NCBI GenBank assembly: GCA_021801605.1
Contig: JAJYXU010000062.1
Location: 1 to 64,000, forward strand
Source of the DNA: Bacteroidota bacterium
Lineage (GTDB): Bacteria; Bacteroidota; Ignavibacteria; Ignavibacteriales; Melioribacteraceae
Length of the DNA: 64,000 bases
Reading direction: 5' to 3'
Numbering within the stretch: the first letter of the stretch is position 1; every line of letters starts with the position of its first letter. The translations under genes and the position numbers were made by a program. The notes under the pieces are model-generated. The model did not search any database. It was not told the DNA's origin and was given only the letters and a program-made list of their open reading frames with translations. This document shows positions 41,654 through 50,509 of the stretch, piece after piece.

Positions 41654-42628
41654 TTGAAAGTTTTAGTTACAGGCGGTGCCGGTTATATCGGTTCGCATTT
41701 TGTTAAGTTGCTTATTGATAAAGGGCATCAATCGCTTGTCATTGATAATTTGTCGCGCGGACATAAAGAAGCTGTTCCTCAAAATGTTCTATTTGAAGAT
41801 GTTGACATTCTAGACACAGAAGCTCTTTCTTACACAATTAGAACTTATTTGCCGGATGCAGTGGTTCATTTTGCAGCATTTGCTTATGTGGGAGAGTCAG
41901 TTGAAAATCCGGGAATTTATTATCAGAACAATGTTGCCGGGAGTTTGAATTTGATCCGGCTTTGTGCTGAGAACGGCGTTAAAAATTTTATCTTCTCTTC
42001 TACATGTTCAATCTACGGTAATCCTACTAAAATTCCGATATCAGAAGAGCAGCCGTCAAATCCAATCAATCCATATGCAAACACAAAATTGATAATTGAA
42101 ATGATGCTGAAAGATTTTGAAACCGCAAGCGGAATGAAACATGTTGCGTTACGTTATTTTAATGCTGCCGGGGCTGATCCATCCGGTTCAATTGGAGAAA
42201 GCCACAATCCGGAACCCCATTTAATCCCGATAATATTAAAAGCTGCATTGGGAGAAAGAAAAAAAGTTTCCGTTTTTGGAAATGATTATGAAACAACCGA
42301 CGGAACATGTATACGTGATTATATACATGTGAATGATTTGGCTGATGCACATTTGAAAGCAATTGATTACTTGATTAACGGGAACGAATCAACTATAATT
42401 AATTTAGGAACGGGAAAAGGAAATTCTGTTCTTGAAATAATTGCAAAAGCAAAAACAATTACTAATAAAGAAATTCCATTTGAAATTGCTGAAAGACGCG
42501 CCGGAGATCCGGCAGTGCTTGTAGCTGATAATAAAAAAGCTAAAGAAGTTTTAGATTGGACGCCGAAAAATTCAATTGAAAAAATTATAGAAACAGCGTG
42601 GCGCTGGCATCAAAATCCAAAATACTGA
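41654..42628 (+). CDS. galE: UDP-glucose 4-epimerase
   Basis: A 324-residue NAD-dependent epimerase. TTG 41654 is chosen as start since GAGGA precedes it and the protein then begins LKVLVTGGAGYIGSHFVKLL; the longer frame from 41606 adds a non-homologous tail. The Rossmann GGAGYIG, catalytic SSTCSIYG and Y-x3-K (YANTKLIIE, near residue 149), and FNAAGADPSG are as in GalE. It interconverts UDP-glucose and UDP-galactose for surface polysaccharide. It is followed by rfbC and ugd in the same direction. Confidence 0.93.
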   Translation: MKVLVTGGAGYIGSHFVKLLIDKGHQSLVIDNLSRGHKEAVPQNVLFEDVDILDTEALSYTIRTYLPDAVVHFAAFAYVGESVENPGIYYQNNVAGSLNLIRLCAENGVKNFIFSSTCSIYGNPTKIPISEEQPSNPINPYANTKLIIEMMLKDFETASGMKHVALRYFNAAGADPSGSIGESHNPEPHLIPIILKAALGERKKVSVFGNDYETTDGTCIRDYIHVNDLADAHLKAIDYLINGNESTIINLGTGKGNSVLEIIAKAKTITNKEIPFEIAERRAGDPAVLVADNKKAKEVLDWTPKNSIEKIIETAWRWHQNPKY

Positions 42629-42636
42629 GGTATAGA

Positions 42637-43185
42637 TTGCAATTCGAAAAAACTTTTATAGACGGGTTGATTGTAATTACACCCGATATTTTTTATGATG
42701 AACGCGGTTACTTTTTTGAATCATTCAACCGAAAAAAATTTGCAGATGGCGGAATTGATAAAACATTTGTCCAGGATAACATTTCTAAATCTGTGAAAGG
42801 AACAGTCCGCGGTTTGCATTATCAAATTGGTGAATATGCTCAAGGTAAATTATGCAGCGTTATAGTTGGAAAAGTTTTAGATGTTGCCGTTGATATCCGT
42901 TTCGGCTCACCAACATTTGGAAAATATTTTTCAGTTGAATTAAATGATGAAACAAAAAATCAATTGTGGATTCCACCGGGATTTGCTCACGGTTTTTCTG
43001 TCCTTTCCGATTCAGCGGTTTTTAGTTACAAATGTTCGGCTCTTTATAACAAACAATCTGAACGTGCAATTCTATTCAACGATTCTGAACTGATGATTGA
43101 TTGGAAAGTTGATAAGCCGATCGTTTCGGAAAAAGATTTACAAGCAAAACTTTTTAAGGAAATTGAAAAAGATTTTCTCTACTAA
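42637..43185 (+). CDS. rfbC: dTDP-4-dehydrorhamnose 3,5-epimerase
   Basis: A 182-residue RmlC-fold epimerase starting at TTG 42637, 8 bp after galE. The family signatures are DERGYFFESFNRKKF, VRGLHYQIGEYAQGKLCSVI (the catalytic His in RGLHYQ), LDVAVDIRFGSPTFGKY and IPPGFAHGFSVLSD. It produces the dTDP-4-keto-L-rhamnose intermediate. Its pathway partner rfbD is at 46682; rfbA and rfbB are not in the window. Confidence 0.94.
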   Translation: MQFEKTFIDGLIVITPDIFYDERGYFFESFNRKKFADGGIDKTFVQDNISKSVKGTVRGLHYQIGEYAQGKLCSVIVGKVLDVAVDIRFGSPTFGKYFSVELNDETKNQLWIPPGFAHGFSVLSDSAVFSYKCSALYNKQSERAILFNDSELMIDWKVDKPIVSEKDLQAKLFKEIEKDFLY

Positions 43186-43202
43186 TATTCACGGGGTCAA
43201 AA

Positions 43203-44531
43203 ATGAATATATCGGTAATTGGAACTGGTTATGTCGGTCTCGTAAGCGGAACGTGCTTTGCCGAGATGGGTAACCAGGTTATTTGTGTTGATAACAATCA
43301 AGAAAAATTGAAGAAGCTTAAAGCCGGTGTAATTACAATTTATGAACCCGGTTTGGAAATGTTGTTCAAAAGAAATATTGAGAAGAAAAGGATAATCTTC
43401 ACCGACGATTTAAAAAAAGCTGTACTTGAATCTGAGATGATATTTCTTTGTCTTCCAACTCCGCAGGATGAGAATGGTTCTGCCGAACTGAAATATGTTT
43501 TTGGAGTTGTTGAAGAGATAGGAAATATTCTGAAAGCTGCCGTAACTAAGGATTTTAAGATTATCGTAAATAAAAGCACGGTGCCTGTTGGAACTTCTGC
43601 CGAATTGACAAGAATTATTGAGAAGCATGGAATCAAAAATTTTGAGGTTGTTTCTAATCCGGAATTTTTACGTGAAGGGTTTGCTGTAGATGATTTTATG
43701 AAACCCGATAGAATTGTTGTTGGTTCGCGCACTCAAAAAGTATTTGAAAAAATGTGCACTCTTTATGAACCGTTTGTTCGTCAAGGTAATCCGATATTGG
43801 AAATGGATCCGGAAAGTTCCGAAGTAACAAAGTATGCCGCTAACTCATACCTTGCAATGCGCATAACTTACATGAATGAGCTTGCAAATTTTTGCGAGTC
43901 GGTTGGTGCAAATGTTGATCTGGTTAGGAAAGGGATTGGTGCCGATACTCGAATTGGAAAAAGATTTCTCTTCCCGGGCATTGGTTACGGAGGATCGTGT
44001 TTTCCTAAAGATGTGAATGCACTCATTAAAACTTCAGAAGAACACAATTCACCAATTCGATTGCTCAAAGTTGTTGATGAAGTTAACAAGCTTCAAAAAC
44101 TAATTCTTGTAAAAAAAGTTTTGAAACATTTCGATCGTGATATAAAAGGTAAGAAGTTTGCTGTCTGGGGATTGGCTTTCAAGCCGAATACAGATGATAT
44201 GCGGGAAGCACCGTCTATCACAATCATTAAAGAACTTGTGCGTCTTGGCGCTAAAGTATCTGCTTACGATCCGGCTGCAATGGATAACGCTAAATATTAT
44301 TTAGATGATATTCTTGAGTACTCTCAAGATCAGTATGAGGTTCTTAAAAATGCGGATGCACTTTTAACTTTGACCGAATGGAATGAATTTCGTAACCCGG
44401 ATTTTGATCGTATCAAATCCGAATTAAAGTTACCTATAATATTTGACGGACGAAATATTTATGATGCAAAGAAGATGGAGGAAATGGGATTTACGTATTA
44501 CAGTATTGGAAGAAAAGCGGTAGGTATTTAA
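43203..44531 (+). CDS. ugd: UDP-glucose 6-dehydrogenase
   Basis: A 442-residue enzyme making UDP-glucuronate from UDP-glucose with two NAD+. Landmarks: NISVIGTGYVGLVSGTCFAEMG (N-terminal Rossmann), STVPVGTSAEL, EFLREGFAVDDF (near 155), and the catalytic cysteine in GIGYGGSCFPKDVNAL (near 264). The C-terminal domain has VWGLAFKPNTDDMREAP. It completes a galE-rfbC-ugd nucleotide-sugar set. Confidence 0.95.
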   Translation: MNISVIGTGYVGLVSGTCFAEMGNQVICVDNNQEKLKKLKAGVITIYEPGLEMLFKRNIEKKRIIFTDDLKKAVLESEMIFLCLPTPQDENGSAELKYVFGVVEEIGNILKAAVTKDFKIIVNKSTVPVGTSAELTRIIEKHGIKNFEVVSNPEFLREGFAVDDFMKPDRIVVGSRTQKVFEKMCTLYEPFVRQGNPILEMDPESSEVTKYAANSYLAMRITYMNELANFCESVGANVDLVRKGIGADTRIGKRFLFPGIGYGGSCFPKDVNALIKTSEEHNSPIRLLKVVDEVNKLQKLILVKKVLKHFDRDIKGKKFAVWGLAFKPNTDDMREAPSITIIKELVRLGAKVSAYDPAAMDNAKYYLDDILEYSQDQYEVLKNADALLTLTEWNEFRNPDFDRIKSELKLPIIFDGRNIYDAKKMEEMGFTYYSIGRKAVGI

Positions 44532-44540
44532 TACACTCAA

Positions 44541-44580
44541 TCATGCCCATGATCATGAGCAAGATCAAGAGCATGAAGGA
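44541..44580. repeat. Short repeat of CATGATCATGAGCAAGATCAAGAGCATG words
   Basis: TCATGCCCATGATCATGAGC plus AAGATCAAGAGCATGAAGG lies between convergent ugd and bshA. The vocabulary matches the repeat at 28885-28960 and the fragment at 36661-36681. It contains the palindrome CATGATCATG and may serve as a bidirectional transcription stop. Confidence 0.7.
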
Positions 44581-44590
44581 TGTTCGCAAA

Positions 44591-45718
44591 CTATGTATTC
44601 AAAATCTTCTCATAATACTCAACGTACTTTGGTACAATCAAGTTCTTGTCAAAATTATTAACTGCACGGTCGTGCGAATTTTTAGAAAACGCTTTATATC
44701 TCTTTTCGTTAGTGAATAATTCAATTGCATATTTCGCCATCCGGTCAATATCACCGATTTCGGCAATATAACCGGTCTCGTTGTGAATATTTAATTCCGG
44801 CAGTCCGCCAACGGATGTACTAACTACCGGAATTCCGCACGCCATTGCCTCGAGTGCAGATAGACCAAAACTTTCTGATTGTGACGGCATTAGAAATAGA
44901 TCTGACGCATTCAAAATTTCAACAAGACCATCTTGCTTGCCGAGAAATATAACATCCTTCTGTAAATCAAGATCGCGCGCAAGATGTTCACAATCCGATC
45001 TTTCCGGACCATCGCCAACAAGAACTAATTTTGTAGGAACTTCTTTTTTCACTTTTTCAAGAACTCGAATTGTATCGGCAACTCTTTTAACTTGCCGAAA
45101 ATTTGAAGTATGAACCAAAACTTTTTCGCCACCGGGCGCTATATGTCTGCGGAAAATTTCACTGTCTTGTTTTCTATATTTATCAATATCAATGAAGTTA
45201 TAAATAACCTCAATTTCCTTTTCGATATTGTAATTAGTCAGTGTTTTTTCTTTTAAAAAACGGGAAACGGCAGTAACGCCATTGCTCTCTTCAATGCTGA
45301 ATTTTACAAGAGGCATAAATGATGGTTCAAGACCAACAAGAGTAATATCGGTTCCATGCAGCGTTGTGATGAATTTTAAGTTTTTATTTGATTTGCGCAA
45401 AACTTGCTGGGCAAGATAAGCGCTGACGGCGTGCGGTATTGCATAATGTACATGCATTAAATCCAGGTCTTCAAACTCAAATACTTCCAACATTTTGCTC
45501 GTCAGTGCCAGATCATAGAGAGAATGTTCAAATAATGGATAAGTGCTAAGTTCTACCTCGTGAAAAAAAACATTTTCATAAAATCCGGTTAGTCTATGGG
45601 GAATGGCGTAGCTGATAAAATGAACTTGATGCCCGAGTGATGCCAATGCCAAGCCCAGTTCTGTAGCAACAACACCGCTGCCGCCGTATGTAGGATAACA
45701 TGTAATTCCAATTTTCAT
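44591..45718 (-). CDS. bshA: N-acetyl-alpha-D-glucosaminyl L-malate synthase (bacillithiol synthesis)
   Basis: A 375-residue family 4 glycosyltransferase. The opening MKIGITCYPTYGGSGVVATELGLAL is diagnostic of BshA, with YAIPHRL and HVHYAIPHAVSAYL (near residue 95). The donor-binding end has PSQSESFGLSALEAMACGIPVV (near 280) including the EX7E motif. It joins GlcNAc to malate in the first step of bacillithiol synthesis. BshB and BshC are not in the window. It lies on the opposite strand between two sugar-metabolism blocks. Confidence 0.95.
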   Translation of the reverse strand: MKIGITCYPTYGGSGVVATELGLALASLGHQVHFISYAIPHRLTGFYENVFFHEVELSTYPLFEHSLYDLALTSKMLEVFEFEDLDLMHVHYAIPHAVSAYLAQQVLRKSNKNLKFITTLHGTDITLVGLEPSFMPLVKFSIEESNGVTAVSRFLKEKTLTNYNIEKEIEVIYNFIDIDKYRKQDSEIFRRHIAPGGEKVLVHTSNFRQVKRVADTIRVLEKVKKEVPTKLVLVGDGPERSDCEHLARDLDLQKDVIFLGKQDGLVEILNASDLFLMPSQSESFGLSALEAMACGIPVVSTSVGGLPELNIHNETGYIAEIGDIDRMAKYAIELFTNEKRYKAFSKNSHDRAVNNFDKNLIVPKYVEYYEKILNT

Positions 45719-45816
45719 TTTGTCTTTCTATTTTTTACGATGAAGTTCTAATTCACTATCTTAGTAATAAACAATAACCTTATTAACTACGTTCAAAATA
45801 CGTCTTTTTTAATTCA

Positions 45817-46689
45817 ATGAAAATTTTACTGATCGGACACTCGATTATTGATCATTTTGACGAATCTGGAAATGAAATTTCCAAACCTGGCGGAATATTT
45901 TATTCTGCACTTGGAATTTTATCTTTAGCCGGAGCTGAAGATGAGATCTATCTTCTTACATGCCGGAATGAAAAATCATTTCATCTGTTTAAGAAATTGT
46001 ATTCAAAAGCTAATCTGACATTCATTAACGAAGTTGAAAAGATGCCGGAGGTGCTTCTTAAAATATCCGGGTTTGGTGAACGAGAAGAAACATATAAAAA
46101 CTTGTCTTCGCAACTTTCAATAGACAAAGTAAAAGACTGGAATCAGTTTAACGGCATCTTAATTAACATGATAACCGGTTTCGATATTTCGCTCGATCAA
46201 TTAAAAACTACCCGGAAAAATTTCAACGGTACAATTTATTTTGATGTTCATACGCTTTCACGCGGAGTAGGTGCAAATATGGAGCGGGAATTCCGCCCGA
46301 TTCCACAAATAAGAGAATGGTTGTCTAATATAGATATTCTTCAATGCAATGAGAACGAACTCAAAACAATTGTTCAAGACAAAGATGAATTTAATTGTGC
46401 AAAAGAAATTTTTCAATTTGGACCTCAAATAATAATTATTACAAAAGGAGAGAAAGGAGTACAAACTTTTTTTCTTGAAAACAGAGAAATTAAATCGCTC
46501 TTTCTTAAAGCCGAACAAGTTGATGCTACAAATAAAATTGGCTGCGGAGATATTTTTGGGGCGGTCTTCTTTTATTCATATATTTCTACAAGAGATGTTA
46601 ACAAATCGCTTAGGTACGCAAATAAAGCGGGGGCTATGGCGGCGGCAAAAAACTTAACAACGAAAAGAGAAATCAGATTGAATGATTAG
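45817..46689 (+). CDS. PfkB-family carbohydrate kinase
   Basis: A 290-residue ribokinase-fold protein. The C-terminal ATP/anion-hole motif is NKIGCGDIFGAVFFYSYI (GxGD, Asp near residue 247), and the KPGGIFYSALGILSLAG segment near 24 is the N-terminal family motif. Substrate is not predictable; in this place between bshA and rfbD a nucleoside or sugar of the envelope pathway is possible. It overlaps rfbD by 8 bp. Confidence 0.85.
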   Translation: MKILLIGHSIIDHFDESGNEISKPGGIFYSALGILSLAGAEDEIYLLTCRNEKSFHLFKKLYSKANLTFINEVEKMPEVLLKISGFGEREETYKNLSSQLSIDKVKDWNQFNGILINMITGFDISLDQLKTTRKNFNGTIYFDVHTLSRGVGANMEREFRPIPQIREWLSNIDILQCNENELKTIVQDKDEFNCAKEIFQFGPQIIIITKGEKGVQTFFLENREIKSLFLKAEQVDATNKIGCGDIFGAVFFYSYISTRDVNKSLRYANKAGAMAAAKNLTTKREIRLND

Positions 46690-47596
46690 CGGTGATTTAA
46701 TAAAAAAGAGAATTTTGATTATTGGTTCTAATGGAATGCTTGGACAGCGACTCGCAGAATTTTTTCGCTCTAACGATAAAATTGAACTCCTTTGCACTTC
46801 GGTAGAAAATGAATCTCTCATTCCGGAAATTAATTATAAGCAATTGGATATCACGCAAAAAAATAAAGTTCGTGAAATCATTCTTGGTTTCTTCCCAGAT
46901 TTTGTGATTAACACTGCGGCTTTTACTAATGTTGATAATTCCGAAATTGAAAAAGAAACTGCATGGAAAATTAATGTTAACGGTCCGGAAAATATTGCAC
47001 ACTATTGCTGGACTATTGACGCACATTTAATTCATATCTCTACAGATTATATTTTTGATGGTAAGAATGGGCCATACACCGAAGAAGACAAACCATGTCC
47101 CATTGGTTATTACGGAAGAACAAAACTTGCAAGTGAAAATTCTATCCGGGCAAGCGGTGCACGCTTTACAGTTGTACGTACAAATATTTTATACGGTACT
47201 GCTAAATATAGCCGTGCGGATTTTGTAAAATGGGTAATAACTTCATTACGTTCTCAACAAATAATCCGTATTGTTACAGATCAGATTGGCAACCCAACGT
47301 ATATTGATGATATAGTGTCTGCCATCAATAAAGTGATTGAATTAAAGAAAGAAGGGATCTATAACATCGGCGGAATTGAAATGTTATCCAGATTTGATTT
47401 CACTATGCGCATAGCCAAATATTTTGGTCTGGATGAAAAATTAATCTTCCCAATTCTCACAAAAGATTTAAACCAGCCCGCACATCGTCCTCTAAAATCC
47501 GGGCTCATCACACTCAAGGCAGAAACTGAACTGGATTATAAGCCACATTCAATAGAGGAAACGTTTGAGCTTATTAAAAAAGGACTCAATTTGTAA
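46682..47596 (+). CDS. rfbD: dTDP-4-dehydrorhamnose reductase
   Basis: A 304-residue NAD(P)-dependent reductase. The dinucleotide-binding start IIGSNGMLGQRLAEFF (residues 14-29), the region VINTAAFTNVDNSEIEKE, HISTDYIFDGKNGPYTEED and the catalytic Y-x3-K in YYGRTKLASE (near 140) match RfbD. It makes dTDP-L-rhamnose. It overlaps the upstream kinase gene by 8 bp. Confidence 0.92.
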   Translation: MISGDLIKKRILIIGSNGMLGQRLAEFFRSNDKIELLCTSVENESLIPEINYKQLDITQKNKVREIILGFFPDFVINTAAFTNVDNSEIEKETAWKINVNGPENIAHYCWTIDAHLIHISTDYIFDGKNGPYTEEDKPCPIGYYGRTKLASENSIRASGARFTVVRTNILYGTAKYSRADFVKWVITSLRSQQIIRIVTDQIGNPTYIDDIVSAINKVIELKKEGIYNIGGIEMLSRFDFTMRIAKYFGLDEKLIFPILTKDLNQPAHRPLKSGLITLKAETELDYKPHSIEETFELIKKGLNL

Positions 47597-47706
47597 CTCT
47601 TCCTTCTTATTCTTCGATTTACAATCTTATATAAACGGAATCATTTTTCCCCTTTCGCTTTTTATCTTTATTGATTAGTTTTCAGTAGAAAGAAAATAGA
47701 GTAGTT

Positions 47707-50232
47707 ATGAAAAAGATAATTACAAAATCAATCTTTTTTGTATTCTTCTCTACATTTGTTTTCGCACAAACTTCGTTGTTCAATTTGAACGAATACAAAA
47801 CCTTTCTGAATTCTCATCAGAATATGAGCAGACAAGAATTGCTTTCGATGTACGACGCGGGCAAGTTTGAAAAGAGTGTAAAGAATTTTCCTTCAAATAT
47901 TTCGTACCTCGATTCGATCGAACTAAAACTTCAACTTACAGATTACGAGAAGAAGTTATTAAATCAAAACGGATTCTTCGTAACGGAAAGAGTATCGAAC
48001 GACGATGTGATACAAATGCTTCAGAGAATTTATCACCTTGATCTTCCGCTGTTTATATCAACCGATATTATTCTCAAAGCATTTCACCAGTCATACGATA
48101 GAATTCTGAAAGGAGTGGAAATTTCTTTTCTCATTCCAAAACTGGAACAATTGCTATCTGGACTTCAAGACAATTTTAGTATACTAAATCAAAAATATTC
48201 TTCCGATTCCCAGTTGATAAAAATGCTGAAGGATGTTGATCTTTACATCAGTGTTGCGAGAAAACTTCTTACTTCAAATGCACAACCGTTTTACTCAGAT
48301 AATCTATCAAATATCGATCACATATTGAACAATATTGAATCTCTACGTTTGATTGAAGAACCTCTCTTTAGTGAAACGGAGAGAAAAGTTGATTACAGTC
48401 AATTCAAACCAAGGGGGCATTACACCGACGAGAATTTCCCTCAACTTGCGCTCTATTTCAAGACGATGATTTGGCTTGGAAGAACAGAACTTTATCTTAT
48501 CAAACCGGTTTCTGGTGATATATCCCCGTCCGGTCAAGATATTCAAAGACAGGTAATAGATTCATATCTAATTTTCGAGGCGATAAAAACATCAACTGTA
48601 AAACCGATATTTGACGAAATGGAAAAGGTGATCGCTTCTTTTGTTGGAGAGCAAGATAATGTTACTCTCGATCAGTTTAATTCCATAAGTGAAGCTGTTA
48701 ATATTAGCAGCGCTAAAGATTTCCTAAGTATGGAAACCGTTAAAAGATTTCAGGATACCTTAAGCACAAAACCTTTCTCCGGGCAAAAAATTCTTTCACA
48801 GGTGTTATCCTCCGATCCGATTAGTGTCTCTCAAATTAAACCCGCCTCGGCATTTTTACTTTTCGGTCAACGATTCGTAATCGATTCCTACATTACCGGA
48901 AATGTTGTGTTTGATAGAACGAAAAGTAGGAGAATGCTTCCATCTACTCTTGATATTTTGTTTGCTCTTGGCAACTCAGCAGCAGCGCAACTTCTAACTT
49001 CTGAGATAGATAAATTTCAATACGCAACAAATTTAGCAGCACTCCGGTACTTGATAGACTCTTATGACAGTAATTTTTGGAACAGTGCCATCTACAATCT
49101 ATGGTTGAATTCAATTCGCTCCCTCAATCCTCCTGCACAGAGAGAAACGTTACCTCCTTTCATGCAGACCGGCGCTTGGTGGCAGCAGAAAATTAACACT
49201 CAGTTAGCTTCATGGACTGAGTTACGGCATGATAATCTTTTGTATGCAAAACAATCGTATTCCGGATTTCCTATCTGTTCTTTCCCTTTCAGTTATGTTG
49301 AACCTATTCCTGCTTTTTATAAATCAATGAAGGAACTGGCAAATCAAACGATCGAAAAATTTAATAATCTCTCAATAAGCCTTGATCAACAGAAAATTTA
49401 CTTTAATGGTTTTGCACTCGTGATGGATACACTTGAAACAATTGCCCAAAAAGAATTGGATAAGGTTCAGTTGACAGATAAAGAGAATAAATTTTTAAGA
49501 GGCATTTTATACGAAACGCCCGGTTGTGTGCCGGTGATCAATGGATGGTATTCCAACAAGCTTATCTATCAGAATTGGGCTTCTTCGAGAGTCGATCATG
49601 TTGTTGCTGATTTTCACACTTCGCCGGCTGATGAATTTGAAAATATGGTCGGTTGGGTAAAACATGCCGGAACGGGTCTTTTAAATTTGTGCGCCGTTGT
49701 TGCAAATTTACCCGGTTCAGGTGATGTTGCTTTTGTAGGTCCGGTTTCAAGTTATTATGAATACACAACAACAAATTTCTTGCGGTTGACTGATGAGGAA
49801 TGGCAAAAAACTTTTTTGAAACAATCGCTGCGACCGGATTGGGTAAATATTTATCTGGCGGATAGCAAAGGCGAATCGCGCGGAACAGGCGCACAATTAA
49901 TAACCGGAATTAAAGAAGAGAATGTAAATCATTCTCCAATCCCAACTAAAAATATTATTGTTCAAAACTATCCTAATCCATTCAACTCGGAAACAATAAT
50001 TCGCGTTACCGTCCCATCACGTTATGCAAATTCAAATTCTTCGTTAACAGTATACAATTTGCAAGCTGAAGTTGTTAAAAAACTATTTGTCGGAGAACTT
50101 CAAGCAGGGAATTATTTGATAAAGTGGAACGGCAGAAACGAATTTGATCAACTTGTCTCAAGCGGAATTTATTTTTACGAGTTTAAAATTGCAGGTGCAA
50201 AAGCTGTTGGCAAAATGAATTTACTGAAATGA
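47707..50232 (+). CDS. Large secreted DUF3160 protein with type IX secretion C-terminal domain
   Basis: An 841-residue protein. Residues 1-20 form a signal peptide (IITKSIFFVFFSTFVFA). The central body matches the DUF3160 type: YEKKLLNQNGFFVTERVSND, PLFISTDIILKAFHQSYDRIL, and QTGAWWQQKINTQLASWTELRHDNLLYAKQ (split across one conserved block near 490), then HVVADFHTSPADEFENMVGW. The last ~85 residues are a T9SS type A sorting domain: NYPNPFNSETIIRV, LTVYNLQAEVVKKL, GIYFYEFKIAGAKAVGKMNLLK. It should be exported across the outer membrane and anchored or released. Its biochemical role is unknown. Confidence 0.9.
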   Translation: MKKIITKSIFFVFFSTFVFAQTSLFNLNEYKTFLNSHQNMSRQELLSMYDAGKFEKSVKNFPSNISYLDSIELKLQLTDYEKKLLNQNGFFVTERVSNDDVIQMLQRIYHLDLPLFISTDIILKAFHQSYDRILKGVEISFLIPKLEQLLSGLQDNFSILNQKYSSDSQLIKMLKDVDLYISVARKLLTSNAQPFYSDNLSNIDHILNNIESLRLIEEPLFSETERKVDYSQFKPRGHYTDENFPQLALYFKTMIWLGRTELYLIKPVSGDISPSGQDIQRQVIDSYLIFEAIKTSTVKPIFDEMEKVIASFVGEQDNVTLDQFNSISEAVNISSAKDFLSMETVKRFQDTLSTKPFSGQKILSQVLSSDPISVSQIKPASAFLLFGQRFVIDSYITGNVVFDRTKSRRMLPSTLDILFALGNSAAAQLLTSEIDKFQYATNLAALRYLIDSYDSNFWNSAIYNLWLNSIRSLNPPAQRETLPPFMQTGAWWQQKINTQLASWTELRHDNLLYAKQSYSGFPICSFPFSYVEPIPAFYKSMKELANQTIEKFNNLSISLDQQKIYFNGFALVMDTLETIAQKELDKVQLTDKENKFLRGILYETPGCVPVINGWYSNKLIYQNWASSRVDHVVADFHTSPADEFENMVGWVKHAGTGLLNLCAVVANLPGSGDVAFVGPVSSYYEYTTTNFLRLTDEEWQKTFLKQSLRPDWVNIYLADSKGESRGTGAQLITGIKEENVNHSPIPTKNIIVQNYPNPFNSETIIRVTVPSRYANSNSSLTVYNLQAEVVKKLFVGELQAGNYLIKWNGRNEFDQLVSSGIYFYEFKIAGAKAVGKMNLLK

Positions 50233-50234
50233 TT

Positions 50235-50339
50235 TTAAGGGTGGTTCTAAAAACTATCTTTTGTAAAAATTTAACGCAGAGAACGCAAAGAATATGCAAA
50301 GTCCGCAGAAAATATTGAAGTTTTTAGAACCAGACTTAA
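50235..50339. repeat. Inverted-repeat element, apparently simple copy (TTAAG...GGTTCTAAAAACT / AGTTTTTAGAACC...CTTAA)
   Basis: GGTTCTAAAAACT (50243-50255) is perfectly inverted at 50319-50331, with TTAAG/CTTAA as an outer pair. The interior reads TATCTTTTGTAAAAATTTAA then CGCAGAGAACGCAAAGAATA. The first ~45 bp match the left end of the element at 36696-36740 almost base for base, and the last ~25 bp match its right end, but the palindromic inserts of that copy are absent. It begins 3 bp after the T9SS protein's stop and may affect mRNA 3' ends. The remaining gap to mgtE holds no gene. Confidence 0.88.
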
Positions 50340-50509
50340 GTTGTTATTTTGTAAAAGGGGGTGAAAGTTTTTTATTATCCTTCATAACAAACCGAAAATA
50401 ATTCATGCCTACCTAAAGTTTCTTATCGGATATTTAACTATTCTGTTTTAGATTGCTGCTGCAAAATTCGAAATTATTTTTCTCAACCCGTCAACTACCG
50501 GAGGTTGGT

